Origin: Psychromonas aquimarina ATCC BAA-1526
GTDB taxonomy: Bacteria > Pseudomonadota > Gammaproteobacteria > Enterobacterales > Psychromonadaceae
Assembly (NCBI RefSeq): GCF_000428725.1
Contig: NZ_AUAM01000008.1
Span: 124,001-188,000 of the forward strand
DNA length: 64,000 nt
Direction: 5' to 3'
Below are positions 1 to 9,054 of this stretch, one piece after another. The translations under genes were made by a program, and so were the position numbers. Each line of letters starts with the position of its first letter. Within the stretch, counting starts at the first letter, position 1. Under the pieces are notes generated by a model that did not search any database, was not told the origin of the DNA, and worked only from the letters and a program-made list of their open reading frames with translations.

Positions 1-89
1 GTATGCTATCTTTGTCAGTTTTATTTTCTGATGCGCAGGATAATTCAGATAAAGTAAATGCCGGCTTATCATGGGAACTGCGTTTTTAA
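1..89 (+). CDS. C-terminal end of an upstream protein, possibly outer-membrane beta-barrel
   Basis: An open frame enters from the left edge and stops at TAA 87-89. The last residues read VNAGLSWELRF. The alternating polar/hydrophobic pattern and the terminal phenylalanine are typical of outer-membrane beta-barrel C-termini recognised by the BAM machinery. A YjbH- or Wzi-like exopolysaccharide outer-membrane protein would suit the position just before an SLBB export gene, but about 28 codons are too few to name the family. The next gene starts 75 bases downstream in the same direction. Confidence 0.4.
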   Translation, partial: MLSLSVLFSDAQDNSDKVNAGLSWELRF

Positions 90-164
90 GCTGTTTTGAA
101 ATAAGAGTTTATTGTGGAGCCTGAAACGGCTTTAAATTTTAATAATATAGGTAACTAGTGAGAC

Positions 165-2735
165 ATGTTTAATATAAATAGGTTATTTTCAGCATTAATA
201 CTGCTTGTTTTGTCTTTTAATGTATTCGCTAACAGCCCGACTCCAGAGCAGATAGAGCAGTTTAAAAAACTGCCGGAAACGCAGCAGAAAATGCTCGCTT
301 CTCAATATGGAATGGATTTAGAGCAGTTAAAAGCCATTTCCTCTCAAGAAACAGCAGTAACGGAAGTTGTAGAAGATAAACAAACAATTAAACCGCGTAT
401 CGTCGATACAGAAAAAACAAAAAATAAAGTAAAAGATCCCGATTCTTTAAAAATGTTTGGTTATGATCTGTTTGCCGGTGAACCTATGTCATTGACACCA
501 TTAAGCGATCTTCCTGTGCCGAATGATTACCTGTTAGGCGTTGGTGATGAGCTGAAGATCAAAGTATTTGGTAAAACGACAGAAAATTATAATTTAGTCA
601 TTAACCGCGAAGGTTCTATTCATATCCCAGAGTTAGGACCTTTTCAAGCGAGAGGGTTAACCTATCAGCAGTTGAGAACGGAATTAAGCGCGCTAATACA
701 GCGCAGTATGATTGGTGTAGAAACCAGTATTAGTCTAGGCAAGTTAAAGACAATCGAAGTCTTTGTGTTAGGTTCAGCATACAAACCCGGCAGTTATGTA
801 ATCAGCTCTCTGTCGACGGTGACTCAGGCGATAAAAGCTGCTGGAGGCATTGATAAATTAGGCTCTTTACGTGAAATTCATATTAAGCGTAATAACAAAA
901 CTATTAAAAAAATCGATCTCTATGATCTGTTAATTTCAGGTGATACATCATCGGATATCTCTTTAAAGCAGGGGGATGTTGTATTTATCCCGATCAAAAA
1001 GAAAATGGTTAGTATTGATGGTTTTGTAAAACGTCCGGCTATTTACGAATTAAAAGATGAAAAAAACATTAATAGTGTGCTTAAACTAGCCGGTGGCTTA
1101 AATGCTAAAGCATACCCGGAAGTGCAGTTAACCAGAACAACAAAAATGGGCCGAGAGTTATTTGAAATAAATGTACAAGATAAAAAGGCTAGTCAGGAAT
1201 TTTTACTGAAAAATGGTGATGAACTGCAGGTTGGTAAAGCAAGTGAACTTTACCATAATGCCGTTACACTTTCCGGTGCAGTGGTTAAGCCTGGGGTTTA
1301 TAAATGGACGGAAGATTTGACTGTTAGCGATGTGATTAAATCGGTCAAATTAGATTTGAATAAAGATGTTGATTTGAATAATGCTTTACTGGTACGTGAG
1401 GTAGGGCTTGAGCATAATATTAAAGTGATGTATTTTGATCTGTTAGCTGCTGTTTCGAACCCAAAAAGTGAATTAGATATAAAACTGCAGGAGCAGGACC
1501 AGGTTATTGTTTTAAATAAAGATACAGGAATTGCTGAAAAACTGGGTGAAAAAAGTAATTTATCCAAAGAGATTGATAATGCTGAAATTGACGAGGAATT
1601 AGCTATCTCTGATTTAGGTGATAAATCGGAACAGCAGAGTAGTGCACAGGCGTTTAGAACTGAGTTGTTAAAGCCGGTTATTGCGCAGTTAAAAGCGCAG
1701 TCTGACTTTAAAAATCCGGTGCAGATTGTTGATATTCGCGGTGCGGTTAAGTTCCCTGGTATTTACCCGCTATTTAAGAATGCAGATTTACAAACGCTAA
1801 TTAATATAGCCGGCGGCTTAAAAGAAGCGTCATATTTAACTGCTGGTGAATTAAGCCGTATTAAGCTGGTTAAAGGTAAAAGTCGTATTAACTATCAGAG
1901 TATTGATATTGCAGGTGCAATGAAAGGCACTGAAAATGCAAATATTAGGCTGGAAAGTAAAGATAGAGTACATATCTTTACTAAGCCGGAATGGCGGGAA
2001 GATTATAAAGTGACTCTGTCAGGGGAAGTGCAGTTCCCGGGAACTTACAGTTTTAACCGCGGTGAAACATTATATGATGTGATTCAGCGAGCAGGTGGTC
2101 TAACTGAATTTGCTTATCCACAAGGGGCCGTTTTTGCACGAGAAAGTCTACGTAAAATTGAAGAAAAACAGCTGGCGTTTTTACACCAGCAGTTACGTGA
2201 AGAGGTCAGTACGCTATCATTCCGTCGCCAGTCAAGCACCAGTCCGTTACAAAGCAGTGATGCGCAAAGCGCTATGAATACCATCGAACAGTTAGGTGTC
2301 GCTGAAGCGGTTGGCCGTATGTCAATTAACCTTGATAAGATTCTGCAGCACGATCAAGCGCAGAATATTAACTTAGAAAATCAGGATTTTTTACATATTC
2401 CACCATTGCGTAAAGTGATTTCGGTAATCGGACATGTACAGTTCCCGACAGCTCATATTTTTGAAGAGAATAAAAATGTTGATGCATATTTAGATTTATC
2501 TGGCGGCCCTAAAAAACAAGCAGATACGGATCGTGTTTATGTTATTCGTGCAAACGGCAGTGTATTTGTTCCAAATCAGTCATTCTGGTTCAGCCGCGAA
2601 GATCAGCCGTTGATGCCTGGTGATACCATTGTTATGCCGATGGATACCGATTACATGGATACACTAACAACCTTTACTTCAGCAACACAAATTATGTACC
2701 AGTTAGGAGTTGCCTGGAGCGCCATTAAAGATTAG
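165..2735 (+). CDS. SLBB-domain polysaccharide export protein (Wza-related, multi-SLBB)
   Basis: An 856-residue protein with a clear signal peptide (hydrophobic core in residues 7-20, cleavage near AFANS). A Poly_export domain starts near residue 118 (PNDYLLGVGDELKI). It is followed by about six SLBB beta-grasp repeats, each opening with a G-x-V-x-x-P-G-x-Y type motif, near residues 197, 282, 366, 521, 616 and 751. Wza has two SLBB domains and is about 380 residues, so this is the long form found at the head of O-antigen/capsule loci in Shewanella-like bacteria. By family knowledge it acts in the periplasm or outer membrane in polysaccharide export. No lipobox cysteine is evident in the signal peptide. 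It is followed by wzz after 185 bases. Confidence 0.85.
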   Translation: MFNINRLFSALILLVLSFNVFANSPTPEQIEQFKKLPETQQKMLASQYGMDLEQLKAISSQETAVTEVVEDKQTIKPRIVDTEKTKNKVKDPDSLKMFGYDLFAGEPMSLTPLSDLPVPNDYLLGVGDELKIKVFGKTTENYNLVINREGSIHIPELGPFQARGLTYQQLRTELSALIQRSMIGVETSISLGKLKTIEVFVLGSAYKPGSYVISSLSTVTQAIKAAGGIDKLGSLREIHIKRNNKTIKKIDLYDLLISGDTSSDISLKQGDVVFIPIKKKMVSIDGFVKRPAIYELKDEKNINSVLKLAGGLNAKAYPEVQLTRTTKMGRELFEINVQDKKASQEFLLKNGDELQVGKASELYHNAVTLSGAVVKPGVYKWTEDLTVSDVIKSVKLDLNKDVDLNNALLVREVGLEHNIKVMYFDLLAAVSNPKSELDIKLQEQDQVIVLNKDTGIAEKLGEKSNLSKEIDNAEIDEELAISDLGDKSEQQSSAQAFRTELLKPVIAQLKAQSDFKNPVQIVDIRGAVKFPGIYPLFKNADLQTLINIAGGLKEASYLTAGELSRIKLVKGKSRINYQSIDIAGAMKGTENANIRLESKDRVHIFTKPEWREDYKVTLSGEVQFPGTYSFNRGETLYDVIQRAGGLTEFAYPQGAVFARESLRKIEEKQLAFLHQQLREEVSTLSFRRQSSTSPLQSSDAQSAMNTIEQLGVAEAVGRMSINLDKILQHDQAQNINLENQDFLHIPPLRKVISVIGHVQFPTAHIFEENKNVDAYLDLSGGPKKQADTDRVYVIRANGSVFVPNQSFWFSREDQPLMPGDTIVMPMDTDYMDTLTTFTSATQIMYQLGVAWSAIKD

Positions 2736-2751
2736 TAAAAGATATAAGCGT

Positions 2752-2778
2752 TACCCCGGTAGTTTTTGGGCCGGGGTA
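2752..2778 (+). terminator. GC-rich hairpin after the export gene
   Basis: A perfect 8-bp inverted repeat (TACCCCGG / CCGGGGTA) with an 11-nt loop lies 16 bases after the SLBB gene stop. No T-run follows it, so it may be an attenuating or RNA-stabilising hairpin rather than a full intrinsic terminator. The 140 bases between it and wzz show no other clear element. Confidence 0.45.
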
Positions 2779-2920
2779 TCGAATAATTAATATCAGTCTT
2801 TACTCAGTCCCCGAAAGGTTAGGCTTAGCCGTAACATATAATTAAATAGTAGGCAGTATAGGCGACAATATAGAAAGTATGCTGCTTACTCCTAACACCT
2901 GCATCATGAGACGAAATTAA

Positions 2921-3889
2921 ATGCAAAATCAGCAACAAAATAGTGTAAATAACATTGACGTACTTTCTATCTCTAAAGCCATGAACGCAGAAGATGATAT
3001 TACTATACGTGAACTCTTTGCTGTTATCTGGAAGGGAAAATGGTTAGTTCTTTTGATCACTGTTATTTTTGCTGTTGGTGCAGTGGCTTTCGCACTATCA
3101 AAGCCAAATATCTACAAGTCTTCAATATTGTTAGCCCCTGCAACGGAAGATAGTAATAAAATGGGAGCATTAACTTCACAGTTTGGAGGTTTAGCATCCT
3201 TAGCAGGAGTTAACCTTGGATCTGGTTCATCAAATACAACTGATTTAGCTTTAGCGGTATTAAAGTCGCGCAAATTCTTAACTGCTTTTGTAAATCGCCA
3301 TGATTTGAAAGCTGAACTATTTGCAAGCAAAAAATGGGATTCAGATAGTACTAAATTAATTTTTGATACGAAACTATATGATATTGAAAAGAATGTTTGG
3401 AAAATTAATGAAGAGACAGGTGAGTCATTAGAACCTACTGATTGGCAGGTTTATAAATTAATCAGTGGCCTTGTAGTTATTGGCTCGGATAAGAAAACTA
3501 GTATGGTAACAGTCAGTATAGAGTTCATATCACCAATATTAGCTAAAGAGTGGGTCGAATTGTTAATTTCAGATCTTAATAAAGAGATGAGGGAAGCCGA
3601 CTCAGAAGAGGTTGACCGTAATATTAAATTCCTTAAATCAAACTTAGAAGCGACTTCTCTTGCAGATATGCGCACGGTTTTTTACCAGTTGATTGAAGAA
3701 CAGTTGAAAACAAAAATGCTATCGCAAGTACAAATAGAATACGCCTTTAAAACTATTGATCCGGCTGTAGTTGCCGAAGAAAAAAGCAAACCTAAGCGCG
3801 CATTAATTGCTGTGTTAGGTACATTATTAGGTGGCATGTTGTCTGTAATGTTAGTTTTAATGGGTTATTTTATGAGAAATAAGAAATAA
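2921..3889 (+). CDS. wzz: Wzz family O-antigen chain-length regulator
   Basis: A 322-residue inner-membrane polysaccharide co-polymerase. A transmembrane helix spans residues 41-59, followed by a large periplasmic coiled region. A second helix covers about 294-316, preceded by a proline/lysine-rich stretch, as in Wzz proteins. It has no tyrosine-kinase domain, so it is the Wzz (PCP-1) type and not the Wzc type. It should set the modal chain length of a Wzy-dependent polymer, matching the wzx/wzy pair downstream. The stop codon lies inside a 7-bp tandem repeat (see repeat entry). The ATG has only a weak upstream purine stretch. Confidence 0.88.
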   Translation: MQNQQQNSVNNIDVLSISKAMNAEDDITIRELFAVIWKGKWLVLLITVIFAVGAVAFALSKPNIYKSSILLAPATEDSNKMGALTSQFGGLASLAGVNLGSGSSNTTDLALAVLKSRKFLTAFVNRHDLKAELFASKKWDSDSTKLIFDTKLYDIEKNVWKINEETGESLEPTDWQVYKLISGLVVIGSDKKTSMVTVSIEFISPILAKEWVELLISDLNKEMREADSEEVDRNIKFLKSNLEATSLADMRTVFYQLIEEQLKTKMLSQVQIEYAFKTIDPAVVAEEKSKPKRALIAVLGTLLGGMLSVMLVLMGYFMRNKK

Positions 3890-3930
3890 GAAATAAGAAA
3901 TAAGAAATAAGAAATAAGAAATAAGAAATA
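3875..3930. repeat. 7-bp tandem repeat (AGAAATA) x 8 spanning the wzz stop
   Basis: Eight perfect head-to-tail copies of AGAAATA run through the last wzz codons and 41 bases beyond the stop. Seven is not a multiple of three, and any frame entering the array meets TAA within 21 bases, so copy-number changes leave the R-N-K-K ending of Wzz unchanged. The array therefore lengthens or shortens the 3' untranslated spacer and not the protein. Confidence 0.95.
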
Positions 3931-4642
3931 AGGAAGTATTCACATTAAGCTAAAGTCATAAACGGTAGTTTATTTAATATGCTCGCAACAATTAACTAAC
4001 TGCTTCCTGACATATAAATGACTCTTTTTAGTTCCTCTGTAACCATCTAAAATGACAGTAGAATTCTTGGGTTTTTGGCTTGTTTTAGAGCTCTAAAATG
4101 CTATATCTTCTATGTTATAGCATTTAATCTTCAATACCTCTCCATTCTACTTACTATTAGAGTATGTTGATGCATAATAAATTATTAATAACATCATATA
4201 TGTCGATAATTACTTTAACACTTGAAAGTCAAGTAGGTATCAGTCGAGGTGATTATTGGTCTGCATGAAAAATCACATCAGCTAGAATTTTGTTGATGTA
4301 GTTTGGATGGGTGAAAAGTCCCTGCTTGTCGAATTGATTATTACTAAAATGGTGCTAATTCAACTGCTGCAATTAGTACTGAAAGAAGTTTGAAGCTGTT
4401 ATTTTGATGTCATTAAAGCTGTTCAGCTAAATGTCTGTGCCGAAAAACGTGCAACAGGGAACTTCATTGCTCTTGACCCGCTTAACTAATGCAATGGCAG
4501 GTACTGGGGGTATTAAATAGATGAAGCACTTGAATATGCACTTAAATGCTTAATCAGATAAATTTAGTTCTAACTAGTCTTAGCAAATCAATTCAGAAAA
4601 TATGTGTGCACAAGTAAATTAAACATTAAAGGTGATTTATTA
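3931..4642. other. Gene-free stretch carrying a cysN remnant
   Basis: About 700 bases between wzz and legB without an intact gene. The first 270 bases show only short AT-rich sequence with no recognised signal. The middle (4209-4520) is a decayed cysN fragment listed separately. The final 120 bases form the leader of legB, with a Shine-Dalgarno-like AAAGGTG before the ATG at 4643. Confidence 0.7.
4209..4520 (+). pseudogene. cysN: Decayed C-terminal part of cysN (sulfate adenylyltransferase GTPase subunit)
   Basis: Three reading frames read in sequence recover the order of CysN C-terminal motifs: ITLTLESQVGISRGD from 4209, then DVVWMGEKSLLVE near 4292-4330, then a lesioned stretch with a recognisable KTATNST-like core, then RATGNFIALDP and, after a +1 shift, LTNAMAGTGGIK ending at TAG 4520. 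In intact CysN these belong to the D-[IV]-SRGD, VVWM and RATG-DxLTN segments of domains II and III. At least three frameshifts or deletions and several stops make it non-functional. The N-terminal GTPase part is absent. Identification is by motif recall, not alignment. Confidence 0.72.
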
Positions 4643-5833
4643 ATGAGTTCAATTTTATCTCTTATCGGTCGTGAAAAAGAATTGTTTTCCAATGACATTA
4701 AAACTCACGAAAAAGAGTTGTCAGAAATAGTTTCAAATAGTCGTTTTCTGGTTGTTGGAGCTGCAGGCTCTATTGGTCAAGCTGTAACCAAAGAAATATT
4801 CAAGAGAAACCCGCAGAAATTGCATGCTGTTGATATTAGTGAAAATAATATGGTTGAGCTTGTTCGAGATATCCGCAGTTCTTTTGGGTATATCGAAGGA
4901 GATTTTCAAACGTTTGCTTTGGATATCGGTTCGATTGAGTACGATACGTTTATTAAAGCTGACGGGCAATATGATTATGTTTTAAACCTTTCTGCTCTTA
5001 AGCATGTTCGCAGTGAAAAAGATCCATTCACATTAATGCGTATGATTGATGTAAATGTTTTTAACACCGAAAAAACCTTATTGCAGTCAGCTGCCAAAGA
5101 CGTAAAAAAATATTTTTGTGTATCAACGGATAAAGCTGCTAACCCAGTTAATATGATGGGGGCATCTAAACGTATTATGGAAATGTTTTTAATGCGACGT
5201 AGTGCGGATATTAAAATATCTACTGCTCGATTTGCCAATGTTGCATTTTCAGATGGTTCTCTTCTCCATGGCTTTAATCAACGTATCCAAAAGTGTCAGC
5301 CAATTGTAGCCCCTAAAGATATCAAACGCTATTTTGTAACTCCTCAGGAGTCCGGTGAACTTTGCCTTATGTCGTGTATCTTTGGTGAAAACAGAGATAT
5401 TTTCTTTCCAAAGCTAAGCGAAGCGCTACACCTTATTTCATTTGCAGATATTGCGGTGAAATACTTAAAACAATTGGGTTATGAACCACACCTTTGTGAT
5501 TCAGAAAATGAAGCGCGAGAATTAGCTCAAACGTTACCGGAACAAGGGAAGTGGCCATGCTTATTCACTGCTAGTGATACTACGGGTGAAAAAGATTTCG
5601 AAGAGTTCTTCACTGATAAAGAAACACTCGATATGCAGCGCTTTGAAAACTTAGGAGTGATAAAAAATGAAGCGCTATTTGATGCTGAATTAATTTCATT
5701 CTTTGATAAAGAAATTGCTGATATGAAGTCCACTAAAGAGTGGAGCAAAGATCAAATCGTAAAATTATTTTTCAAGATGATTCCTGACTTTGGCCACAAA
5801 GAAACAGGCAAGTATCTCGACAGTAAGATGTAA
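4643..5833 (+). CDS. legB: NDP-N-acetylglucosamine 4,6-dehydratase, legionaminate pathway (LegB-like)
   Basis: A 396-residue FlaA1/CapD-type short-chain dehydrogenase. The Rossmann motif GAAGSIG is at residues 39-45 and the STDK motif at 161-164. The usual catalytic YxxxK is replaced by MxxxK (M172, K176), which is normal for this dehydratase family. It converts NDP-GlcNAc to the 4-keto-6-deoxy sugar, the first committed step towards a legionaminate-type nonulosonate. An in-frame ATG at 4604 exists, but the ATG at 4643 has AAAGGTG about 7 bases upstream and gives the usual length. It heads an operon with legC only 10 bases downstream. Whether the substrate is UDP- or GDP-linked cannot be read from the sequence; the CBS nucleotidyltransferase further down favours GDP. 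Confidence 0.82.
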   Translation: MSSILSLIGREKELFSNDIKTHEKELSEIVSNSRFLVVGAAGSIGQAVTKEIFKRNPQKLHAVDISENNMVELVRDIRSSFGYIEGDFQTFALDIGSIEYDTFIKADGQYDYVLNLSALKHVRSEKDPFTLMRMIDVNVFNTEKTLLQSAAKDVKKYFCVSTDKAANPVNMMGASKRIMEMFLMRRSADIKISTARFANVAFSDGSLLHGFNQRIQKCQPIVAPKDIKRYFVTPQESGELCLMSCIFGENRDIFFPKLSEALHLISFADIAVKYLKQLGYEPHLCDSENEARELAQTLPEQGKWPCLFTASDTTGEKDFEEFFTDKETLDMQRFENLGVIKNEALFDAELISFFDKEIADMKSTKEWSKDQIVKLFFKMIPDFGHKETGKYLDSKM

Positions 5834-5843
5834 GGCTGCAAGC

Positions 5844-6998
5844 ATGAATAATAAGTTAATCAGTTTTGTTCGAGATATTTATCAAACCAATGATTTTATT
5901 CCGTTGCATGCCCCAACATTCGCGGGTAATGAAAAAAAATATGTTACTGATACTATCGATAGTACGTTTGTATCGAGTGTGGGGAAATACGTTGAAGATT
6001 TTGAAAAGCATATAGAATTTTACACAGGAACAGCAAAAGCTGTCGCGACCGTTAACGGCACGGCTGCATTGCATACTGCGCTGTATATGGCTGGCGTAAA
6101 AGCAGGTGATTTAGTTATCACTCAAGCTTTAACTTTTGTTGCTACCTGTAATGCTTTATACCATATGGGGGCAGAGCCCATATTTGTGGATGTATCTAAA
6201 GTCAGTTTGGGTTTGTGCCCAAAAGCAACTGCAGAATATCTTGATGCTAACGCAAAGTTAAACAGTGATGGGGAGTGTATTCATAAAAAAACAGGGCAAC
6301 ATATTAAAGCGATTGTGCCTATGCATACCTTTGGCCATCCCGTTGAGCTTGATGAGTTGTTAACTGTTTGTTTGAGGTGGAATATCGTATTAGTAGAAGA
6401 TGCTGCGGAAAGTTTAGGATCTTTTTATAAAGGCAAGCACACAGGTACTATTGGTGACTTTTCTGCTATTAGTTTTAATGGTAATAAGGTTATTACTACA
6501 GGCGGTGGCGGCATGATATTGTGTAAAAGCTTTGATGATGGTGTACATACTCGTCATATAACCACTACAGCTAAAGTACCTCACCCTTATGAGTTTTATC
6601 ATGATGAGCCCGGTTTTAATTATCGCTTACCGAATTTAAACGCAGCCTTAGGGTGCGCGCAGATGGAAGTGTTACCGGAGTTTCTAAAGCAAAAAAGAAT
6701 ACTTGCAGAGCAATACAAAACATTGTTTTCAGGTTCTGATTTTCAGTTTGTTGCTGAACCGAGATATGCACAATCAAACTACTGGTTAAATGCGATTATC
6801 TGCCCTGATACAGAAAATAGAAATTCTTTATTAAAAGAAACCAATAAGCAAGGCGTAATGACAAGACCTATTTGGCAGTTGATGCACCGTTTGCCGATGT
6901 TTAAAAACGCACTAAAGGGGGATTTGACTGTGTCAGAGTGGGTTGAAGGGCATTTGATTAATTTACCGAGTTCACCTGTTTACTTAGGAGTAGAATAA
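5844..6998 (+). CDS. legC: LegC-type PLP aminotransferase
   Basis: A 384-residue DegT/DnrJ/EryC1 fold-type I aminotransferase. The PLP lysine is in SFNGNK (K215), ahead of the glycine-rich TTGGGGMI, and the cofactor-binding aspartate is in VLVEDAAES. By position it transaminates the LegB 4-keto product to the 4-amino sugar. An upstream in-frame ATG at 5790 lies inside legB. The ATG at 5844 leaves a 10-base spacer and fits the family length. Its stop overlaps the neuC start by one base. Confidence 0.85.
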   Translation: MNNKLISFVRDIYQTNDFIPLHAPTFAGNEKKYVTDTIDSTFVSSVGKYVEDFEKHIEFYTGTAKAVATVNGTAALHTALYMAGVKAGDLVITQALTFVATCNALYHMGAEPIFVDVSKVSLGLCPKATAEYLDANAKLNSDGECIHKKTGQHIKAIVPMHTFGHPVELDELLTVCLRWNIVLVEDAAESLGSFYKGKHTGTIGDFSAISFNGNKVITTGGGGMILCKSFDDGVHTRHITTTAKVPHPYEFYHDEPGFNYRLPNLNAALGCAQMEVLPEFLKQKRILAEQYKTLFSGSDFQFVAEPRYAQSNYWLNAIICPDTENRNSLLKETNKQGVMTRPIWQLMHRLPMFKNALKGDLTVSEWVEGHLINLPSSPVYLGVE

Positions 6999-8167
6999 TG
7001 AGAAAGATTGCTGTATTTACAGGAACAAGGGCTGAGTATGGATTACTTTACTGGGTTATAAAGGGAATTCAGGAATCCTCTTTATCTGAGCTGCAATTGT
7101 ATGTTGGAGGAATGCATTTATCCCCTGAATTCGGTTATACAGCTAGTCGAATAATTGAAGACGGCTTTCCCATCACGGAAAAAATGGAGTTCCTTCTATC
7201 ATCTGATACTCCTGTTGGCATAGCAAAGTCTATGGGTCTGGCGCTAATAGGAGCTTCGGAGGCTTTAGATAGGAATAAGCCAGATTTGTTGGTGTTATTG
7301 GGGGACCGGTTTGAATCAATGGCATTAGCACAAGCCGCAATGCTTGCTTGCATTCCTGTTGCTCATATACATGGTGGAGAAACAACAGAAGGTTTGATTG
7401 ATGAGGCCGCAAGACATTCAATTACTAAAATGTCACATTTTCACTTTACGACCACTGAAGCGTATAGAAAACGAGTAATTCAATTAGGAGAGCAGCCTAA
7501 CACCGTTTTTAATTTTGGTGCTCCTGGAATTGATAGTATTGTCAAATTACCATTAATGGAGCGTAAGTCTTTATCTGAATCTCTTGGTTTTGATGTGTCA
7601 TCTCCATATTTTATGATAACTTATCATCCTGTAACTTTGGAAAAATATGGCTCATCTGAATCCCTTATCAATTTAAATAAAGCATTAGAACTTTTCCCTA
7701 ATTATAAGTGTGTGATTACCTACCCAAATGCCGACACTCACGGGCGTGAATTAATTAAAATATTAGATGACTTCAAAGCACAAAATCCGGACCGAGTGTT
7801 GTTGGTTCAATCATTAGGGCAGTTGCGCTATTTAAGTTTATTAAAGTATTGCGACGCAGTTATTGGTAACTCTTCTAGTGGGTTAATTGAAGCTCCTACT
7901 TTTAACATACCAACAATTAATATTGGCAATCGTCAAAAAGGTCGAATTATAGGCGACACTGTCATTCAGTGTGGCGATTCCCTTGAAGAAATAAAAGAAG
8001 CTATCGACGTTGCGGTAAGTCCTGAGTTCAAATTTCGCTGTAAGCAGGCTAAAAATCCATATGGTAATGGTGATAGCTCAATTCAAATTGTTGATAAACT
8101 GCTTTCGTGCTCCCTAGATAAAGTGGTTGCGAAATCTTTTTACGATTTTGAAGTGAGTAAAAAATGA
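6998..8167 (+). CDS. neuC: Hydrolysing UDP-N-acetylglucosamine 2-epimerase type enzyme (NeuC/LegG)
   Basis: A 389-residue GT-B-fold 2-epimerase. It opens with KIAVFTGTRAEYGLLY and has HIHGGETTEG and GNSSSGLIEAP, all typical of the hydrolysing NeuC/LegG branch. In legionaminate synthesis it inverts C2 of the 2,4-diamino-trideoxy glucose nucleotide and releases the free manno sugar for NeuB. A NeuC-type enzyme rather than a PseG hydrolase argues for a legionaminic and not a pseudaminic configuration. It starts at the last base of legC and overlaps the next gene by ATGA. Confidence 0.87.
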   Translation: MRKIAVFTGTRAEYGLLYWVIKGIQESSLSELQLYVGGMHLSPEFGYTASRIIEDGFPITEKMEFLLSSDTPVGIAKSMGLALIGASEALDRNKPDLLVLLGDRFESMALAQAAMLACIPVAHIHGGETTEGLIDEAARHSITKMSHFHFTTTEAYRKRVIQLGEQPNTVFNFGAPGIDSIVKLPLMERKSLSESLGFDVSSPYFMITYHPVTLEKYGSSESLINLNKALELFPNYKCVITYPNADTHGRELIKILDDFKAQNPDRVLLVQSLGQLRYLSLLKYCDAVIGNSSSGLIEAPTFNIPTINIGNRQKGRIIGDTVIQCGDSLEEIKEAIDVAVSPEFKFRCKQAKNPYGNGDSSIQIVDKLLSCSLDKVVAKSFYDFEVSKK

Positions 8168-9054
8168 AAATAGGTTTTATCGGCTGTGTCGAATCAAGTC
8201 TCTTAGCTCTTAATACACTTGTTAATATGGATAATATAGAAGTTTCTGCTGTGATAACGAGAAAGGAATCTGCAGTAAATTCTGATTTTGTAGATTTATC
8301 TCAAGTTTGTATTGAAAATAAGATTCCATATTTCTATGAAGATCCAAATGACAGAGAGGCTTCAATAGATTTTTTCAAAAAATTTAAGTTAGATGTTATT
8401 TATTGTTTTGGCTGGAGTTACCTTCTTAGAAAGGAGCTATTAGACCTACCGGTTTGTGGTGTTATCGGATTTCATCCTGCTAAGCTACCCATGAATAGAG
8501 GAAGGCACCCTATTATTTGGACCTTAGCGTTGGGGTTAGATGAAACGGCGTCCACATTCTTCAAAATGGATGAAGGTGCTGATTCTGGTCCCATTTTAAG
8601 TCAAGAGTTAATAGCTATTACTACTGAAGATAACGCTACCTCATTATATAAAAAGGTACTTGCTGTTGCTAATAAACAAATAATTAATTTTACAAATGAT
8701 TTATCATCTGGAACTGCAGTTTTTAATCCGCAAGACGATAAGAAAGCGACCTACTGGAGAAAACGCAGTAGAAAGGATGGCTTAATCGATTGGCGTATGT
8801 CTGCTGTTTCAATTCATAATTTAATTCGAGCGTTAGCTCCACCTTATCCCGGTGCAGAGTTTAGCTGGAATGGTGAGTTAGTTCCTGTTATATCATCTTC
8901 AATCGCAGTGGATTCTTACGCACAAAATATTGAACCAGGAAAAGTTTTATCTAAAAAAAGAAATAGTATACTGGTAAAATGCGCAGAAAAAAATGCGATT
9001 TGGATACACAACCTTGATGAGCAAGAATTGCCAGATAAAGGAGAATATTTGTGA
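8164..9054 (+). CDS. N10-formyl-THF-dependent sugar N-formyltransferase (first of two)
   Basis: A 296-residue protein related to methionyl-tRNA formyltransferase and ArnA. The N-terminal Rossmann/formyltransferase domain has GFHPAKLP, RGRHPIIW and MDEGADSG, and a C-terminal OB-like domain contains LIRALAPPYPGA. Catalytic His104 and Asp140 are present, but the position of the usual catalytic Asn (N-x-H) is Gly102. I recall similar GFHP motifs in nonulosonate-cluster formyltransferases such as the PseJ group, so this may be a subfamily trait and not a defect. Likely substrate: an amino group of a LegB/LegC-pathway intermediate or of the nonulosonate, perhaps replacing the LegH N-acetyltransferase, which I do not see. 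It is coupled by 4-base overlaps on both sides. Confidence 0.75.
   Translation: MKIGFIGCVESSLLALNTLVNMDNIEVSAVITRKESAVNSDFVDLSQVCIENKIPYFYEDPNDREASIDFFKKFKLDVIYCFGWSYLLRKELLDLPVCGVIGFHPAKLPMNRGRHPIIWTLALGLDETASTFFKMDEGADSGPILSQELIAITTEDNATSLYKKVLAVANKQIINFTNDLSSGTAVFNPQDDKKATYWRKRSRKDGLIDWRMSAVSIHNLIRALAPPYPGAEFSWNGELVPVISSSIAVDSYAQNIEPGKVLSKKRNSILVKCAEKNAIWIHNLDEQELPDKGEYL

Noticed and set aside
90-2920. JUMPstart/ops element for RfaH-type control of the polysaccharide locus
   Set aside because: I looked for GGCGGTAG-type ops sequence before the export gene and wzz and found only loose partial matches (for example near 2850), not enough to call.
4604-4642. ATG at 4604 as the legB start
   Set aside because: It lacks a ribosome-binding site and adds an atypical N-terminal extension; the ATG at 4643 has AAAGGTG in good position.
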